45,978 nucleotides of DNA from Hoylesella buccalis ATCC 35310 (lineage in GTDB: Bacteria > Bacteroidota > Bacteroidia > Bacteroidales > Bacteroidaceae): the NCBI RefSeq assembly GCF_000177075.1, contig NZ_ADEG01000036.1, positions 1-45,978 of the forward strand. Direction: 5' to 3'. The notes beneath the pieces were generated by a model. The model saw only the letters and a list, made by a program, of their open reading frames with translations, was not told the DNA's origin and made no database searches. The translations under genes and the position numbers were made by a program. Shown piece after piece: positions 16,157-25,384 of this stretch. Each line of letters opens with the position of its first letter. Within the stretch, counting starts at the first letter, position 1.

Positions 16157-17245
16157 TTATATCACCAGGAGATAAACATGATAGATGACATAAACTAGCA
16201 AGCCCAGCACACCAATGCCTATGACCGCGAGTAGGGTCTTGATTGTCATTCTGTTTTTTTGCTTACGCCTGTCACTCTCATCAAGTTTAGGAACGATGCG
16301 TTCTTCGGTAGGCTGGCCCTCTATCTTTGTCTGATCAATGAAATTGATGGCATTGACAAGGTTCATGTCATTTTCGTTGATGAGTGCTTCGTGCTTGGCG
16401 AATTTCACCAAATCGGCCGTTTCGAACAGTCCCTTCAGCTCGTCCATCATCTTACGGTCACCGTTCTGCTGCAAATGGTAGATGATTTCGGTAGTGGTCA
16501 TCTCCATGGCGTTGAAGCCAAAACGTTCCTCGATGTACTTTCTCAACGTGTCAGTCAGCTCGGTATAGTAAGTCTTCTGATCGGTTGAGGTAGTCATCTT
16601 CTCCACTTTCAGCTTCTCGATAGCCGTAAGGGCTTTCTGGTGAGGAGGTATCTTCTTGACGATTTTAATTCGGGTGATGATAGGCTTGTTGTTCTTGAGT
16701 CTGAGGTATAGATAAAATCCTATGATACAGAGTACTAACATGAGGACGCTCATCCAAAAGATAGGACTCCATTCGCTCCACAGGAAAGGATTATCCTGCA
16801 CGTCCTTTGGTGGGAAAAACTGGTTAGGATGCAGCGTGTCCACATCCATGGTAACCACCTTCAACGCCAAGGTACCACCCACATATTCCTTTCCATCAAT
16901 CTTTACTTTCTGCCCGGGAATGGCATACAATTTTTCATCGAACGAGGTGATGGTATATTTCTTAGACACCTTCACAAAGTGATTGTCCAATGCCGTTGTA
17001 TCGGCATCCGAAACATCTATGATTTCTACTCCCGGAACTAAATATTGCGAGGGTTTGAGGGATGGAAATTGAATCTTGGCACGCTCATGAGCCGTCACGT
17101 CAATGGTCATGTGAGCCTGCTGCCCAATGAAGATGCCAACCGAATCAATCTTTTGTTCGACGGCCGTTTGGGCAGACAAGCTTGTTTTGCACAAAAGGCA
17201 AAGCAAGATACCAACGATATATTTTATGTTTACATTCATTCGCAT
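16157..17245 (-). CDS. Bat-operon membrane protein of unknown function
   Basis: This 362-residue protein has a signal peptide (MRMNVNIKYIVGILLCLLCK...SLSAQ), an extracytoplasmic beta-rich domain of about 150 residues, a membrane helix (FWMSVLMLVLCIIGFYLYL), a basic helical cytoplasmic domain (TELTDTLRKYIEERFGFNAMEMTTTEIIYHL) and a last helix at the C-terminus. A gene of this layout lies between DUF58 and batA in other Bacteroidetes Bat operons and the helical part resembles that seen in DUF4381-type proteins. I do not know its biochemical role. ATG 17245 is used (ATG 17239 also fits); the upstream TTG would give an unlikely N-terminus before the signal peptide. Confidence 0.8.
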   Translation of the reverse strand: MRMNVNIKYIVGILLCLLCKTSLSAQTAVEQKIDSVGIFIGQQAHMTIDVTAHERAKIQFPSLKPSQYLVPGVEIIDVSDADTTALDNHFVKVSKKYTITSFDEKLYAIPGQKVKIDGKEYVGGTLALKVVTMDVDTLHPNQFFPPKDVQDNPFLWSEWSPIFWMSVLMLVLCIIGFYLYLRLKNNKPIITRIKIVKKIPPHQKALTAIEKLKVEKMTTSTDQKTYYTELTDTLRKYIEERFGFNAMEMTTTEIIYHLQQNGDRKMMDELKGLFETADLVKFAKHEALINENDMNLVNAINFIDQTKIEGQPTEERIVPKLDESDRRKQKNRMTIKTLLAVIGIGVLGLLVYVIYHVYLLVI

Positions 17246-17294
17246 AAGGTATTTACACACCAGATAGATGGTTCGCCCACCACGGACAAGCTTG

Positions 17295-18185
17295 TTAAAC
17301 GCCACGCTGTGCAAATAGTCGCATCATGGCCTTCACATAGTCTTCGTCCGTTGCCACACTCGTCCAGTCTACCCCACTTTTGGCAAACGTTTGCTTAAGT
17401 TGGGCATTGCGTTCCATCCAATAAGCCGTATGGGCGCGGCGCAGTTTGGCCGACGAGGTGTCTATTATCATCTCATGCCCCGTCTCTGCGTCACATATTT
17501 TCATCAGGCCAATGTTTGGCAGGTTTTTGGCACGTGGGTCGTATATTTGCACGGCAACCATGTCGTGTTTATGGTTTGCAATGTTCATGGCATGCTCAAA
17601 ACGATCGTATTCTTTGGCATCGTGCCGGATGTAGAAGTCGCTTAACACGCAGGCCGTGCAGCGTCGTTTCATCATTCGCGTGAGGTATTCTATGGCCATG
17701 GCAACATCTGTTTTCTTGCTCTCTGGATCAAAATCCAACATCTCGCGTATGATGTACAGAATATGTTTGCGTCCTTTCTTGGGCGGGATATATTTCTCTA
17801 TTCTGTCTGAAAAGAAGATAACACCAATCTTGTCATTGTTCTGTATGGCGCTGAAGGCAAGAGTGGCTGCAATCTCAGTGGCCATCTCTCTTTTGGTTTG
17901 CTTCTTAGTTCCAAAATCCAAAGAGCCGGAGACGTCGATGAGCAGCATCACCGTGAGCTCGCGTTCCTCTTCAAACACCTTGATGTAGGGACGGTTAAAG
18001 CGGGCGGTGACATTCCAATCAATATCACGGACATCATCACCAAACTGGTATTCTCTCACTTCCGAGAAAGCCATACCATGCCCTTTGAAGGCAGTATGAT
18101 ACTGCCCTGCAAAGATATTCTGACTCAGTCCGCGAGTCTTAATCTCAATTTTCCTTACCTTTTTTAAAATTTCACTTGTATCCAT
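17295..18185 (-). CDS. DUF58 domain protein of the MoxR/Bat operon
   Basis: This 296-residue soluble protein carries the DUF58 signature VREYQFGDDVRDIDWNVTAR (43-62, counted from MDTSEIL) followed by a von Willebrand A-like fold with DVSGS about 20 residues later. DUF58 proteins regularly accompany MoxR ATPases and are believed to link the ATPase to the membrane von Willebrand proteins. ATG 18185 fits the usual N-terminus; ATG 18194 adds three residues. The gene lies 83 bases behind moxR and 49 before the membrane-protein gene. Confidence 0.9.
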   Translation of the reverse strand: MDTSEILKKVRKIEIKTRGLSQNIFAGQYHTAFKGHGMAFSEVREYQFGDDVRDIDWNVTARFNRPYIKVFEEERELTVMLLIDVSGSLDFGTKKQTKREMATEIAATLAFSAIQNNDKIGVIFFSDRIEKYIPPKKGRKHILYIIREMLDFDPESKKTDVAMAIEYLTRMMKRRCTACVLSDFYIRHDAKEYDRFEHAMNIANHKHDMVAVQIYDPRAKNLPNIGLMKICDAETGHEMIIDTSSAKLRRAHTAYWMERNAQLKQTFAKSGVDWTSVATDEDYVKAMMRLFAQRGV

Positions 18186-18268
18186 ATTCTTCATCCAGTA
18201 GAACCATGCCCTTCAGGGTTGTTTCTCATCAGACGCGACTGTCTGTGCAAGTTGTTCCTCGTCCCGCT

Positions 18269-19264
18269 TTAGGGCACTTCTATCTTGTTGATGATTTTCG
18301 ACACGATTTCCTCTGATGTCATGTTGCTGGCTTCAGCCTCGTACGACAATCCGATGCGATGACGCAGCACGTCGTGTGCCACCGCTCTCACATCTTCAGG
18401 AACAACGTATCCGCGATGTTTGATGAAGGCGTATGCGCGAGCTGCCTTGGCCAGGTTGATGGAGGCACGCGGCGAACCGCCGAACGTAATCATGTCTTTC
18501 AGTTCGGGCAGCTGATAGCGTTCGGGATATCGAGTAGCAAAAACAATGTCAGCGATGTACTGTTCAATTTTTTCGTCGATATACACTTCGTTGACAATGG
18601 TACGAGCCTTGAGAATTTCCTCCGCAGTGGTCACGGGCGTGACCTGCGGCATGGCACCTTGAAGGTTTTCACGGATGATGAGTTTCTCCTCTTCCAAGGT
18701 AGGATAATCAATGACCACCTTCAGCATGAAACGGTCTACCTGAGCCTCGGGGAGTTCATAAGTACCTTCTTGTTCAATGGGGTTTTGCGTGGCCATCACC
18801 AAGAACGGATTAGGTAACTTAAAGGTGTTTTCACCGATAGTCACCTGGTGTTCCTGCATGGCTTCCAGCAAGGCACTCTGCACCTTTGCTGGTGCTCGGT
18901 TAATCTCATCTGCCAAGACGAAGTTGGCGAACACCGGACCCTTTTTCACTTGAAACTTCTCTTCCTTCTGCGAATAAATCAGGGTACCAATCACGTCGGC
19001 AGGCAACAAGTCGGGGGTAAACTGAATTCGACTGTAGTCTGCTTCTATCAATTGGGCCAGCGTTTTGATGGCCAGTGTCTTGGCCAATCCAGGAACACCT
19101 TCCAACAAGATGTGTCCATCGCTGAGCAAGGAAATCAATAAAGAATCAACCAAATGTTTCTGACCGATGATGACTTGATCCATACCTCGAACAAGGTCGG
19201 TCACAAAACCGCTCTGTTGTTCTATCCGCATGTTTAACTCACGAATATCAATAGCTTCTGCCAT
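18269..19264 (-). CDS. MoxR-family AAA+ ATPase
   Basis: This 331-residue cytoplasmic ATPase has Walker A GVPGLAKT (56-63), Walker B ending in LADE (117-120), sensor 1 ATQNP (158-162) and the arginine-finger region LPEAQVDRF (171-179). MoxR ATPases act as chaperones for complex assembly; the first position in a Bat operon suggests that it remodels the BatA/BatB complex. ATG 19264 is chosen; the TTG 18 bases upstream would add a low-complexity NNNT stretch. A TATTTTTG -7 box at 19298-19305 (minus) gives a leader of about 30 bases for the whole operon, which may run to queA. Confidence 0.93.
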   Translation of the reverse strand: MAEAIDIRELNMRIEQQSGFVTDLVRGMDQVIIGQKHLVDSLLISLLSDGHILLEGVPGLAKTLAIKTLAQLIEADYSRIQFTPDLLPADVIGTLIYSQKEEKFQVKKGPVFANFVLADEINRAPAKVQSALLEAMQEHQVTIGENTFKLPNPFLVMATQNPIEQEGTYELPEAQVDRFMLKVVIDYPTLEEEKLIIRENLQGAMPQVTPVTTAEEILKARTIVNEVYIDEKIEQYIADIVFATRYPERYQLPELKDMITFGGSPRASINLAKAARAYAFIKHRGYVVPEDVRAVAHDVLRHRIGLSYEAEASNMTSEEIVSKIINKIEVP

Positions 19265-19297
19265 AATTGTGTTGTTATTCAATTTTTAAACTGAACG

Positions 19298-19305
19298 CAA
19301 AAATA
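19298..19305 (-). promoter_or_regulatory. Bat operon -7 box
   Basis: The minus strand reads TATTTTTG, matching TAnnTTTG, 33 bases before the moxR ATG. At the expected -33 distance there is only a TTTCG-like word, so the -33 element is weak. Confidence 0.6.
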
Positions 19306-20050
19306 CAACAATAATGACACAGAAGCGAAAGTTGCCCACCATTTTATATTTATTTTACCACTATATTTCAATATTTTAAGAACTTTTGGCCTTCATGCTT
19401 CACAAGGGGATGATGATGTGCGATAATGGATTTGATGAATTTTTCTTAACAAAAGGTGCTCTGTGCTTCGCGTATTTTCCATGAAGACGTCCAAAGATGA
19501 AAATATCGCAAAAATGAGCGAAAAACGCAATGCTTTAGTTGTCAGTATTTTACGATTTTCATAGTGATTTTCAACGTGACTTATCGCTCGTTTTAATAGC
19601 TAAAATGGCGTTTTAACGCTTTTATATGATACCATTTACGCACCAAACGCATGCTTATTAAAGAGCAAACTCATACACTTTACAAGAAAAACTCCATGCT
19701 TTTACAACTTAAGGATGTAAAACTTGGTTTTTTACCCCTTCTATGCATCCCGAATACCTATCAATTTTTTCTATTTCAACCTTTTGCAACAGCAAATTTA
19801 TTGTCATTTTTTAGGACAATTTTCACAATACCATTGTGCGTCAAAGTTTTTTGAGTTGTCAGAAATTATGGGGAGAGATAAATAATGAAAACGGCCAAGG
19901 AGCCAACTATGGATTATCCTGCTCGAGCGCAAATTGCAGGGTACCTTCTGCCATTTGCCATCACTCGTATGGAATTTTTTCCATCCGCAGATGAATAAAA
20001 AATACCGATAAGAAATTAACTAATTGTTCGTTTTTTTGTCAAGGTTATCG
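19306..20050. other. Long intergenic region without a convincing gene
   Basis: This stretch of about 745 bases separates the divergent Bat operon and DUF5686 gene. It is AT-rich and full of A and T runs. A sub-region at 19500-19625 contains AAAAACGC and GCGTTTTAACGC words and a GAGCG/CGCTC pair (19516-19520 with 19585-19589) that could fold. A 67-codon frame at 19651-19854 has low-complexity, non-protein-like sequence. No tRNA, rRNA, riboswitch or mobile element was recognised. An unidentified small RNA or degenerate intergenic repeat is possible. Confidence 0.5.
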
Positions 20051-20058
20051 TACCTTTG
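20051..20058 (+). promoter_or_regulatory. -7 box of the DUF5686 / AddAB-like transcript
   Basis: TACCTTTG matches TAnnTTTG. A possible -33 TTG at 20024-20026 is four bases further than ideal. The box lies only six bases before GTG 20065, so the mRNA may have almost no leader. Confidence 0.6.
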
Positions 20059-20064
20059 TCCTTG

Positions 20065-22125
20065 GTGAGAACAGCATTGTTGAAAGTAGTGATGTTAATA
20101 CTTCCCTGCCTCGCATTGCCACAGGAAGTATGGTCTGCAAAAAGTAAACTCGACACTTTGTTGCACCGCGTTTTCAGCTACCCGCAAAATATCGAAATCA
20201 GGCGAGTTGCCGACACCACCAGCTATGCTTACATCAAGTCTTCGTTGCGTGTGAACAAGCGCAATGTGTTCCTCATGGCCGTACCTACCATGTATGCGGT
20301 GGCCCATGGCGGCAGACGGGAATATGTACAGGAAAGTTTCAACGAAGTGTCGTTACTGCCTTCTGGCGACTTTACTACAAAAAAGCTGCTGTCACTGTCC
20401 ACCATTCCCCGCCGACACGTTGCCATGCCAACCTTGATGAGCTATCTCACGCCCAACATATACGACGTGACCATGATTGGCGAAAACATTCTTTCACCCT
20501 TCAACAAGCAGAATAAAATATATTACAAATACAGCTTAGAGCAGGAATCTGACAGTGTTATCCGACTGAGGTTCAAGCCCAAGCTGAAAAACACGCTGCT
20601 GGTTAACGGGGTGGCCATCGTAACGCCCCATGACGGCCGCATCATACAAGTGAGGCTGGCGGGTGAATACGACATGATACAATTCAGGCTTTTCATCAAA
20701 ATGGGTAGCGGTATCATGCAAGCTATACGCCCGGAGAAATGCAACTTGGATGCTCGTTTCCTGTTTCTGGGCAATGACATCAAAGCTCATTACACCATGG
20801 CTTACAATCTGCCCAAACCTGTTGACGACCACATGGAGGACGACCATGATATGAACAAGATGAAACAGTTGAGACCAGAGCCGCTCACTTCGTACGAGAA
20901 ACTAATCTACGGCAGGATAGTGAAGGCAAGAGAAGCTGCGGAGAAGGACACGACAAAGATTGACAGTCTTTCGCCAACCAGCAAACGAATGAAACTGAAA
21001 ACCATTTTGTGGGACATGATTGGGGAAAATGTGCTGACGCATATCAACCAAAAATTCGGGCCAGACCAACAAGGATACTTTAGAATCAACCCCATCTTGA
21101 ACCCGCTCTTCATGGGATACAGCAACAACCAAGGATTTTATTATAAGTTTAATATTCGTGGCGGATACAAGTTTACGAACAACAGTGACCTTTGGCTTCA
21201 GTTCAAGGCCGGCTATTCTTTCAAACTCAAACAGTTTTATTTTTGGACGCCACTCATCTATTATTTTGACAAACAACACAACGCATACCTGAAAACTACC
21301 CTATCCGGTGGTCGCCGTATCAAAAACAGAAGACTGGTTAACGAGCTGAACTTGGCCACCGACAACAATCCCATTTGGGAGGGCATGCAATTGGATGAGT
21401 TCAAAGATACTTACTGGGATTGTTTTACCAATTATGACCTAACCAAGCACATTGGTTTCCAAGCCGGACTGATTCTCCACCACCGTTCCGCCGTACACAA
21501 AGAGGGATTCGTCCTCATCAACAAGCCTAGGGTGTATTCTTCTCTCGCCCCAAAGTTACAAGTGCAATATAGACCCTGGGGATATGCGGGTCCTACCCTG
21601 ACCGCCAGCTACGAACAAAGCCTCAATAAGTTGGCGAACACCAACGTGCCGTACACGCGTTGGGAATTTGACGGTCAGTACATCCTGCCCTTGTGGAACG
21701 TGCAGAGCTTGTCCATGCGCTTGGGAGGCGGTTTTTATACCCATCGCTCCAACAATGATTACTTTGTGGATTTTGAGAACTTCAGACAGACGTTCCTCCC
21801 CGATGGATGGATAGACGATTGGTCAGGCGAATTTGAACTGCTGGATTCAGACCTGTATAATTCATCTCATTATTATGCGAGAGCCAACTTCACATACGAG
21901 TCACCTTTCTTAATACTTGCCTGGGTGCCACTCGCGGGACATTTCATAGAGCGAGAAAGACTATATTTCAGTGCTTTACACGCAAAGCAGGCCCATCCTT
22001 ATATCGAACTGGGTTATGCTTTCAAGACGCGTCTGGCCTCTGTTGGAGCATTTGTATCGACCATCAATGGCAAGTACAGGAACTTCGGATTCAAGTTTGG
22101 TTTTGAACTATTCAGACAATGGTAA
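20065..22125 (+). CDS. DUF5686-type outer-membrane protein
   Basis: This 686-residue exported protein has a signal peptide (basic VRTALLK, hydrophobic VVMLILPCLAL, cleavage after WSA), an N-terminal domain of about 280 residues including YDVTMIGENILSPFNKQNKIYYKY, and a C-terminal half of alternating aromatic strands that ends in a beta-barrel-like FKFGFELFRQW. This matches the DUF5686 family of Bacteroidetes outer-membrane proteins but lacks the carboxypeptidase-regulatory-like domain many members have at the N-terminus. GTG 20065 is chosen because it gives a good signal peptide; ATG 20092 would remove its positive charges. Any start at TTG 20056 lies inside the -7 box. Function unknown. The helicase gene follows after ten bases. 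Confidence 0.72.
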   Translation: MRTALLKVVMLILPCLALPQEVWSAKSKLDTLLHRVFSYPQNIEIRRVADTTSYAYIKSSLRVNKRNVFLMAVPTMYAVAHGGRREYVQESFNEVSLLPSGDFTTKKLLSLSTIPRRHVAMPTLMSYLTPNIYDVTMIGENILSPFNKQNKIYYKYSLEQESDSVIRLRFKPKLKNTLLVNGVAIVTPHDGRIIQVRLAGEYDMIQFRLFIKMGSGIMQAIRPEKCNLDARFLFLGNDIKAHYTMAYNLPKPVDDHMEDDHDMNKMKQLRPEPLTSYEKLIYGRIVKAREAAEKDTTKIDSLSPTSKRMKLKTILWDMIGENVLTHINQKFGPDQQGYFRINPILNPLFMGYSNNQGFYYKFNIRGGYKFTNNSDLWLQFKAGYSFKLKQFYFWTPLIYYFDKQHNAYLKTTLSGGRRIKNRRLVNELNLATDNNPIWEGMQLDEFKDTYWDCFTNYDLTKHIGFQAGLILHHRSAVHKEGFVLINKPRVYSSLAPKLQVQYRPWGYAGPTLTASYEQSLNKLANTNVPYTRWEFDGQYILPLWNVQSLSMRLGGGFYTHRSNNDYFVDFENFRQTFLPDGWIDDWSGEFELLDSDLYNSSHYYARANFTYESPFLILAWVPLAGHFIERERLYFSALHAKQAHPYIELGYAFKTRLASVGAFVSTINGKYRNFGFKFGFELFRQW

Positions 22126-22135
22126 AACTCGGAAT

Positions 22136-25100
22136 ATGACTGCAACGAACAACTCATCTGAACAACAACCATCGCTCACGGTGTATAAAGCAAGTGCGGG
22201 AAGCGGCAAAACCTTCACACTGGCCACAGAGTATATGAAGCGTGTCATTGAGAACCCCGACGCCTATCGTTCTATTTTGGCTGTCACCTTTACCAACAAG
22301 GCGACGGAAGAAATGAAGATGCGCATCCTGAGCCAGCTGTATGGCATCGCTCATGGTTTGCCCGACTCTGATAGTTATTTACACAAGATACAAGAATCCA
22401 TCCCCTTTCCCTGTGTTAAAATCCGTGAACGGGCGCAAAAGGCTTTGGGACAGTTGCTGCATAATTACAACTATTTCAGGGTAGAAACCATCGATGCTTT
22501 CTTTCAAAGCGTGTTGAGAAACCTGGCGAGAGAACTTGATCTCACAGCAAACCTAAGAATTGAGCTGAGAGATAAGCAAGTGAAAGAGAAGGCAGTAGAT
22601 GAGTTGATTGAAGAATTGCAGCCAAACGACAAACTCTTGAGATGGATATACGAATACATCCGACAAAACATCTCTGACGACAAGTCATGGAATGTTATTG
22701 GAGAAATCAAGGATTTTGGCTCGAACATCTTTAAGGATGTGTATAAAGCGCACCGCGATGAACTGGAGAACGTACTGAGTCAAGACAACTTCTTTGTGCA
22801 ATATACCAAACAATTGAGAAACATCCGAGATCGAGCATCAGCAGAATTCAGTAAAATGGGGGAAGCCTTCAACGAAACACTCAACCGACATCAGGCTTCT
22901 ATTGATGATTTAAAGAGAGGGAAAATGGGACCCGCAGGCTATTTCATCAAGCTCGGTTCGGGTAAATATGACGACGACAAGCTGTTCAACGCCACGGCGC
23001 AAAAAGCTGCGGAGGCACCGGAAGAATGGTTGACAAAGACCAAACAAAAAGATGAGGGGTTGATGATGCTGGCTACAGAGCTCACCAACTTGCTGAATAC
23101 CACAGAGCAAAGACGAAGACAACTACTTGTTCCTTTCCGCACAGCAACACTCATTTTGCGACATCTCAACCAGCTAAGACTGCTCGGGAGCATTGAGAAT
23201 AAGGTAAGAGAGCTAAACGCCGACTCTAACAGCTTCTTGCTCAGCGACACACAACTGTTGCTCAACAAGCTTATAGAGGACAGCGACTCGCCCTTTATCT
23301 TTGAAAAGATAGGCACACAACTCAAACACATCATGATTGATGAGTTCCAAGATACCAGCACCATCCAATGGCAAAACTTCAAAATTCTATTGAAAGAAGT
23401 CATCAGTCATGCCGACGGTACGGGGCTCATCGTGGGCGATGTCAAACAAAGCATCTATCGGTTCCGCTCTGGTGATTGGCGACTGTTAAACAACATTGAG
23501 CAGGAATTTCCATCACAAGGTCATCTACTCGAAACCCTAAAACTTGACGTGAACCGCCGATCGGAGAAGAACATTATTGATTTCAACAACACATTCTTCT
23601 CGATTGTCGCACGAAAAGAGTATGAAGCACTGGCCACAGACAACCCTGAAGAAGCAGAGCAAGTGAAGAAAGCGTACGAGGACGTGTGCCAAAAAGCACC
23701 TGATGAGAAGACCAGGACAGGCTTTGCCAACATCAAACTCTTTCCAAAAGAAGACTATGATAACCTGATGGTGACCGAAATCGCACAGACCATCTCCACG
23801 CTGATGGAACAAGGAGTGCGGCAAAAAGACATCGCCATCCTGGTTCGTAACAACAAAGAGATACCAACCATCGCTGACTCACTGATGGAAACCATGCCGG
23901 AAATACGTCTGGTATCTGACGAAGCTTTCCGGTTGGACTCATCCATTGCGGTCAATCTGTTGATAGATGCCCTGCATTGTCTCATGCATCCAGAGGACAA
24001 AATCGCCTTGGCCAATCTATCAAAAGTATATCAAAAGCGAATACTTAACAACCAATTGGACGACAATGACTTATTCATTCAATGGAAAGATGTTACGGAT
24101 TGGCTTCCAAAAGAATTCACACAACAGGCCGATTCATTGCTGACGTTACCACCAATCGATTTGGTTGAACGTTTGTTTGCCATCTTTCAGCTCGACACGC
24201 TCAAGGATCAAAGTGCATACATCTGTGAGTTTTATGACCTGCTGAATCAATATTTGACTGACAACATCACTGGATTGGACAACTTTCTGGAGCAGTGGCA
24301 CGAGACATTGCATGACAAAACCATTCAAAGTGACGGCTTTGATGGAATCAGGATACTGACCATTCATAAGAGTAAGGGACTGGAATTCGACCATGTCATT
24401 ATTCCTTTCTGTGATTGGCAGCTGGAAAAAAGGTACACATTATGGTGCAGAACGGATGCTGAACCCTTCTGTCAACTGCCGCTCATACCGATAGATTTCT
24501 CGGAGAAAAGCATGACAAACACTTTCTTTGAGCCCGATTATCAGCACGAACATCTGCAAAACATGGTTGACAACCTCAACCTTCTCTACGTCGCCTTGAC
24601 CAGAGCAGGCAAGAGTCTCTTCATCCTTGGCCAGCGAAAGAGTGCTGGTAGGCGATCAAAGGTAATTGAAGAAAGTGTGGAAGAGATGCAACAAGCACTG
24701 TCGGGAAGCATTCTCACGGGCGATATGGATAACAAGAACGACACCATCAGCCTGGAGTTTGGAACCCTGTCCACGCCTAAAGACGAAACAAAGAGGGCTT
24801 CAGAAAACATCTTTCAGCTGCCTGTCAAGACGTTGAAGATAGGCATAGAGAGTTTTGACAACATGGTTGAATTCAGACAAAGCAACCAAAGCAAAGAGTT
24901 TGTCAGCCAAGATGAGGAGCAAGATGATAGACAATCCAGCTACATCCAACTGGGAAACATCCTCCATCAGCTGTTTTCTCAAATCAAAACCGCTGACGAT
25001 GCGGAGGCAGTTTTGAAGCAATTAGAATTTGATGGCGTATTATACGATGACGTTGTGACCCGAGAAAAACTGCAAGAGATGTTGAACAAGCGGCTCAATC

Positions 25101-25384
25101 ATCCTAAGGTTGCGAGCTGGTTCTCTGGCAAATGGAAACTATTTAACGAATGTAGCATCTTGCATGTCAATCCCACGACGGGAGAAGTGATGACCCATCG
25201 CCCGGACAGGGTGATGACCGACGGACAACAGATGATTGTAGTTGACTTCAAGTTTGGCAAGCCGAAGCCCCAACACATCGATCAAGTCAAGCAATACATG
25301 CAACTGTTAACCCAGATGGGTCATGCCCATGTGACAGGATATCTGTGGTATGTTTATAGCAACAAGATTGAAGAAGTGATATGA
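22136..25384 (+). CDS. AddA/RecB-like UvrD-family helicase-nuclease
   Basis: This 1082-residue protein is a superfamily 1A helicase with a C-terminal PD-(D/E)xK nuclease. Visible motifs are Walker A ASAGSGKT (19-26), Walker B/II MIDEFQDTS (400-408), motif III GDVKQSIYRFRSG (434-446), motif V ILTIHKSKGLEFD and motif VI LLYVALTRA. The nuclease residues are Asp1024 (RPDR), Asp1037 and Lys1039 (VDFKFGK). It should unwind and degrade DNA ends at double-strand breaks before RecA loading. ATG 22136, ten bases after the DUF5686 stop, puts Walker A at the usual distance; earlier starts would read through that gene. It overlaps the next gene by ATGA. The pair is better called AddAB-like than RecBCD because no RecC/RecD is present. 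Confidence 0.9.
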   Translation: MTATNNSSEQQPSLTVYKASAGSGKTFTLATEYMKRVIENPDAYRSILAVTFTNKATEEMKMRILSQLYGIAHGLPDSDSYLHKIQESIPFPCVKIRERAQKALGQLLHNYNYFRVETIDAFFQSVLRNLARELDLTANLRIELRDKQVKEKAVDELIEELQPNDKLLRWIYEYIRQNISDDKSWNVIGEIKDFGSNIFKDVYKAHRDELENVLSQDNFFVQYTKQLRNIRDRASAEFSKMGEAFNETLNRHQASIDDLKRGKMGPAGYFIKLGSGKYDDDKLFNATAQKAAEAPEEWLTKTKQKDEGLMMLATELTNLLNTTEQRRRQLLVPFRTATLILRHLNQLRLLGSIENKVRELNADSNSFLLSDTQLLLNKLIEDSDSPFIFEKIGTQLKHIMIDEFQDTSTIQWQNFKILLKEVISHADGTGLIVGDVKQSIYRFRSGDWRLLNNIEQEFPSQGHLLETLKLDVNRRSEKNIIDFNNTFFSIVARKEYEALATDNPEEAEQVKKAYEDVCQKAPDEKTRTGFANIKLFPKEDYDNLMVTEIAQTISTLMEQGVRQKDIAILVRNNKEIPTIADSLMETMPEIRLVSDEAFRLDSSIAVNLLIDALHCLMHPEDKIALANLSKVYQKRILNNQLDDNDLFIQWKDVTDWLPKEFTQQADSLLTLPPIDLVERLFAIFQLDTLKDQSAYICEFYDLLNQYLTDNITGLDNFLEQWHETLHDKTIQSDGFDGIRILTIHKSKGLEFDHVIIPFCDWQLEKRYTLWCRTDAEPFCQLPLIPIDFSEKSMTNTFFEPDYQHEHLQNMVDNLNLLYVALTRAGKSLFILGQRKSAGRRSKVIEESVEEMQQALSGSILTGDMDNKNDTISLEFGTLSTPKDETKRASENIFQLPVKTLKIGIESFDNMVEFRQSNQSKEFVSQDEEQDDRQSSYIQLGNILHQLFSQIKTADDAEAVLKQLEFDGVLYDDVVTREKLQEMLNKRLNHPKVASWFSGKWKLFNECSILHVNPTTGEVMTHRPDRVMTDGQQMIVVDFKFGKPKPQHIDQVKQYMQLLTQMGHAHVTGYLWYVYSNKIEEVI

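Noticed and set aside
19651..19854. 67-codon open frame in the long intergenic region
   Set aside because: Composition is Phe/Leu-rich from T-runs, no promoter box or conserved-looking start, no motif.
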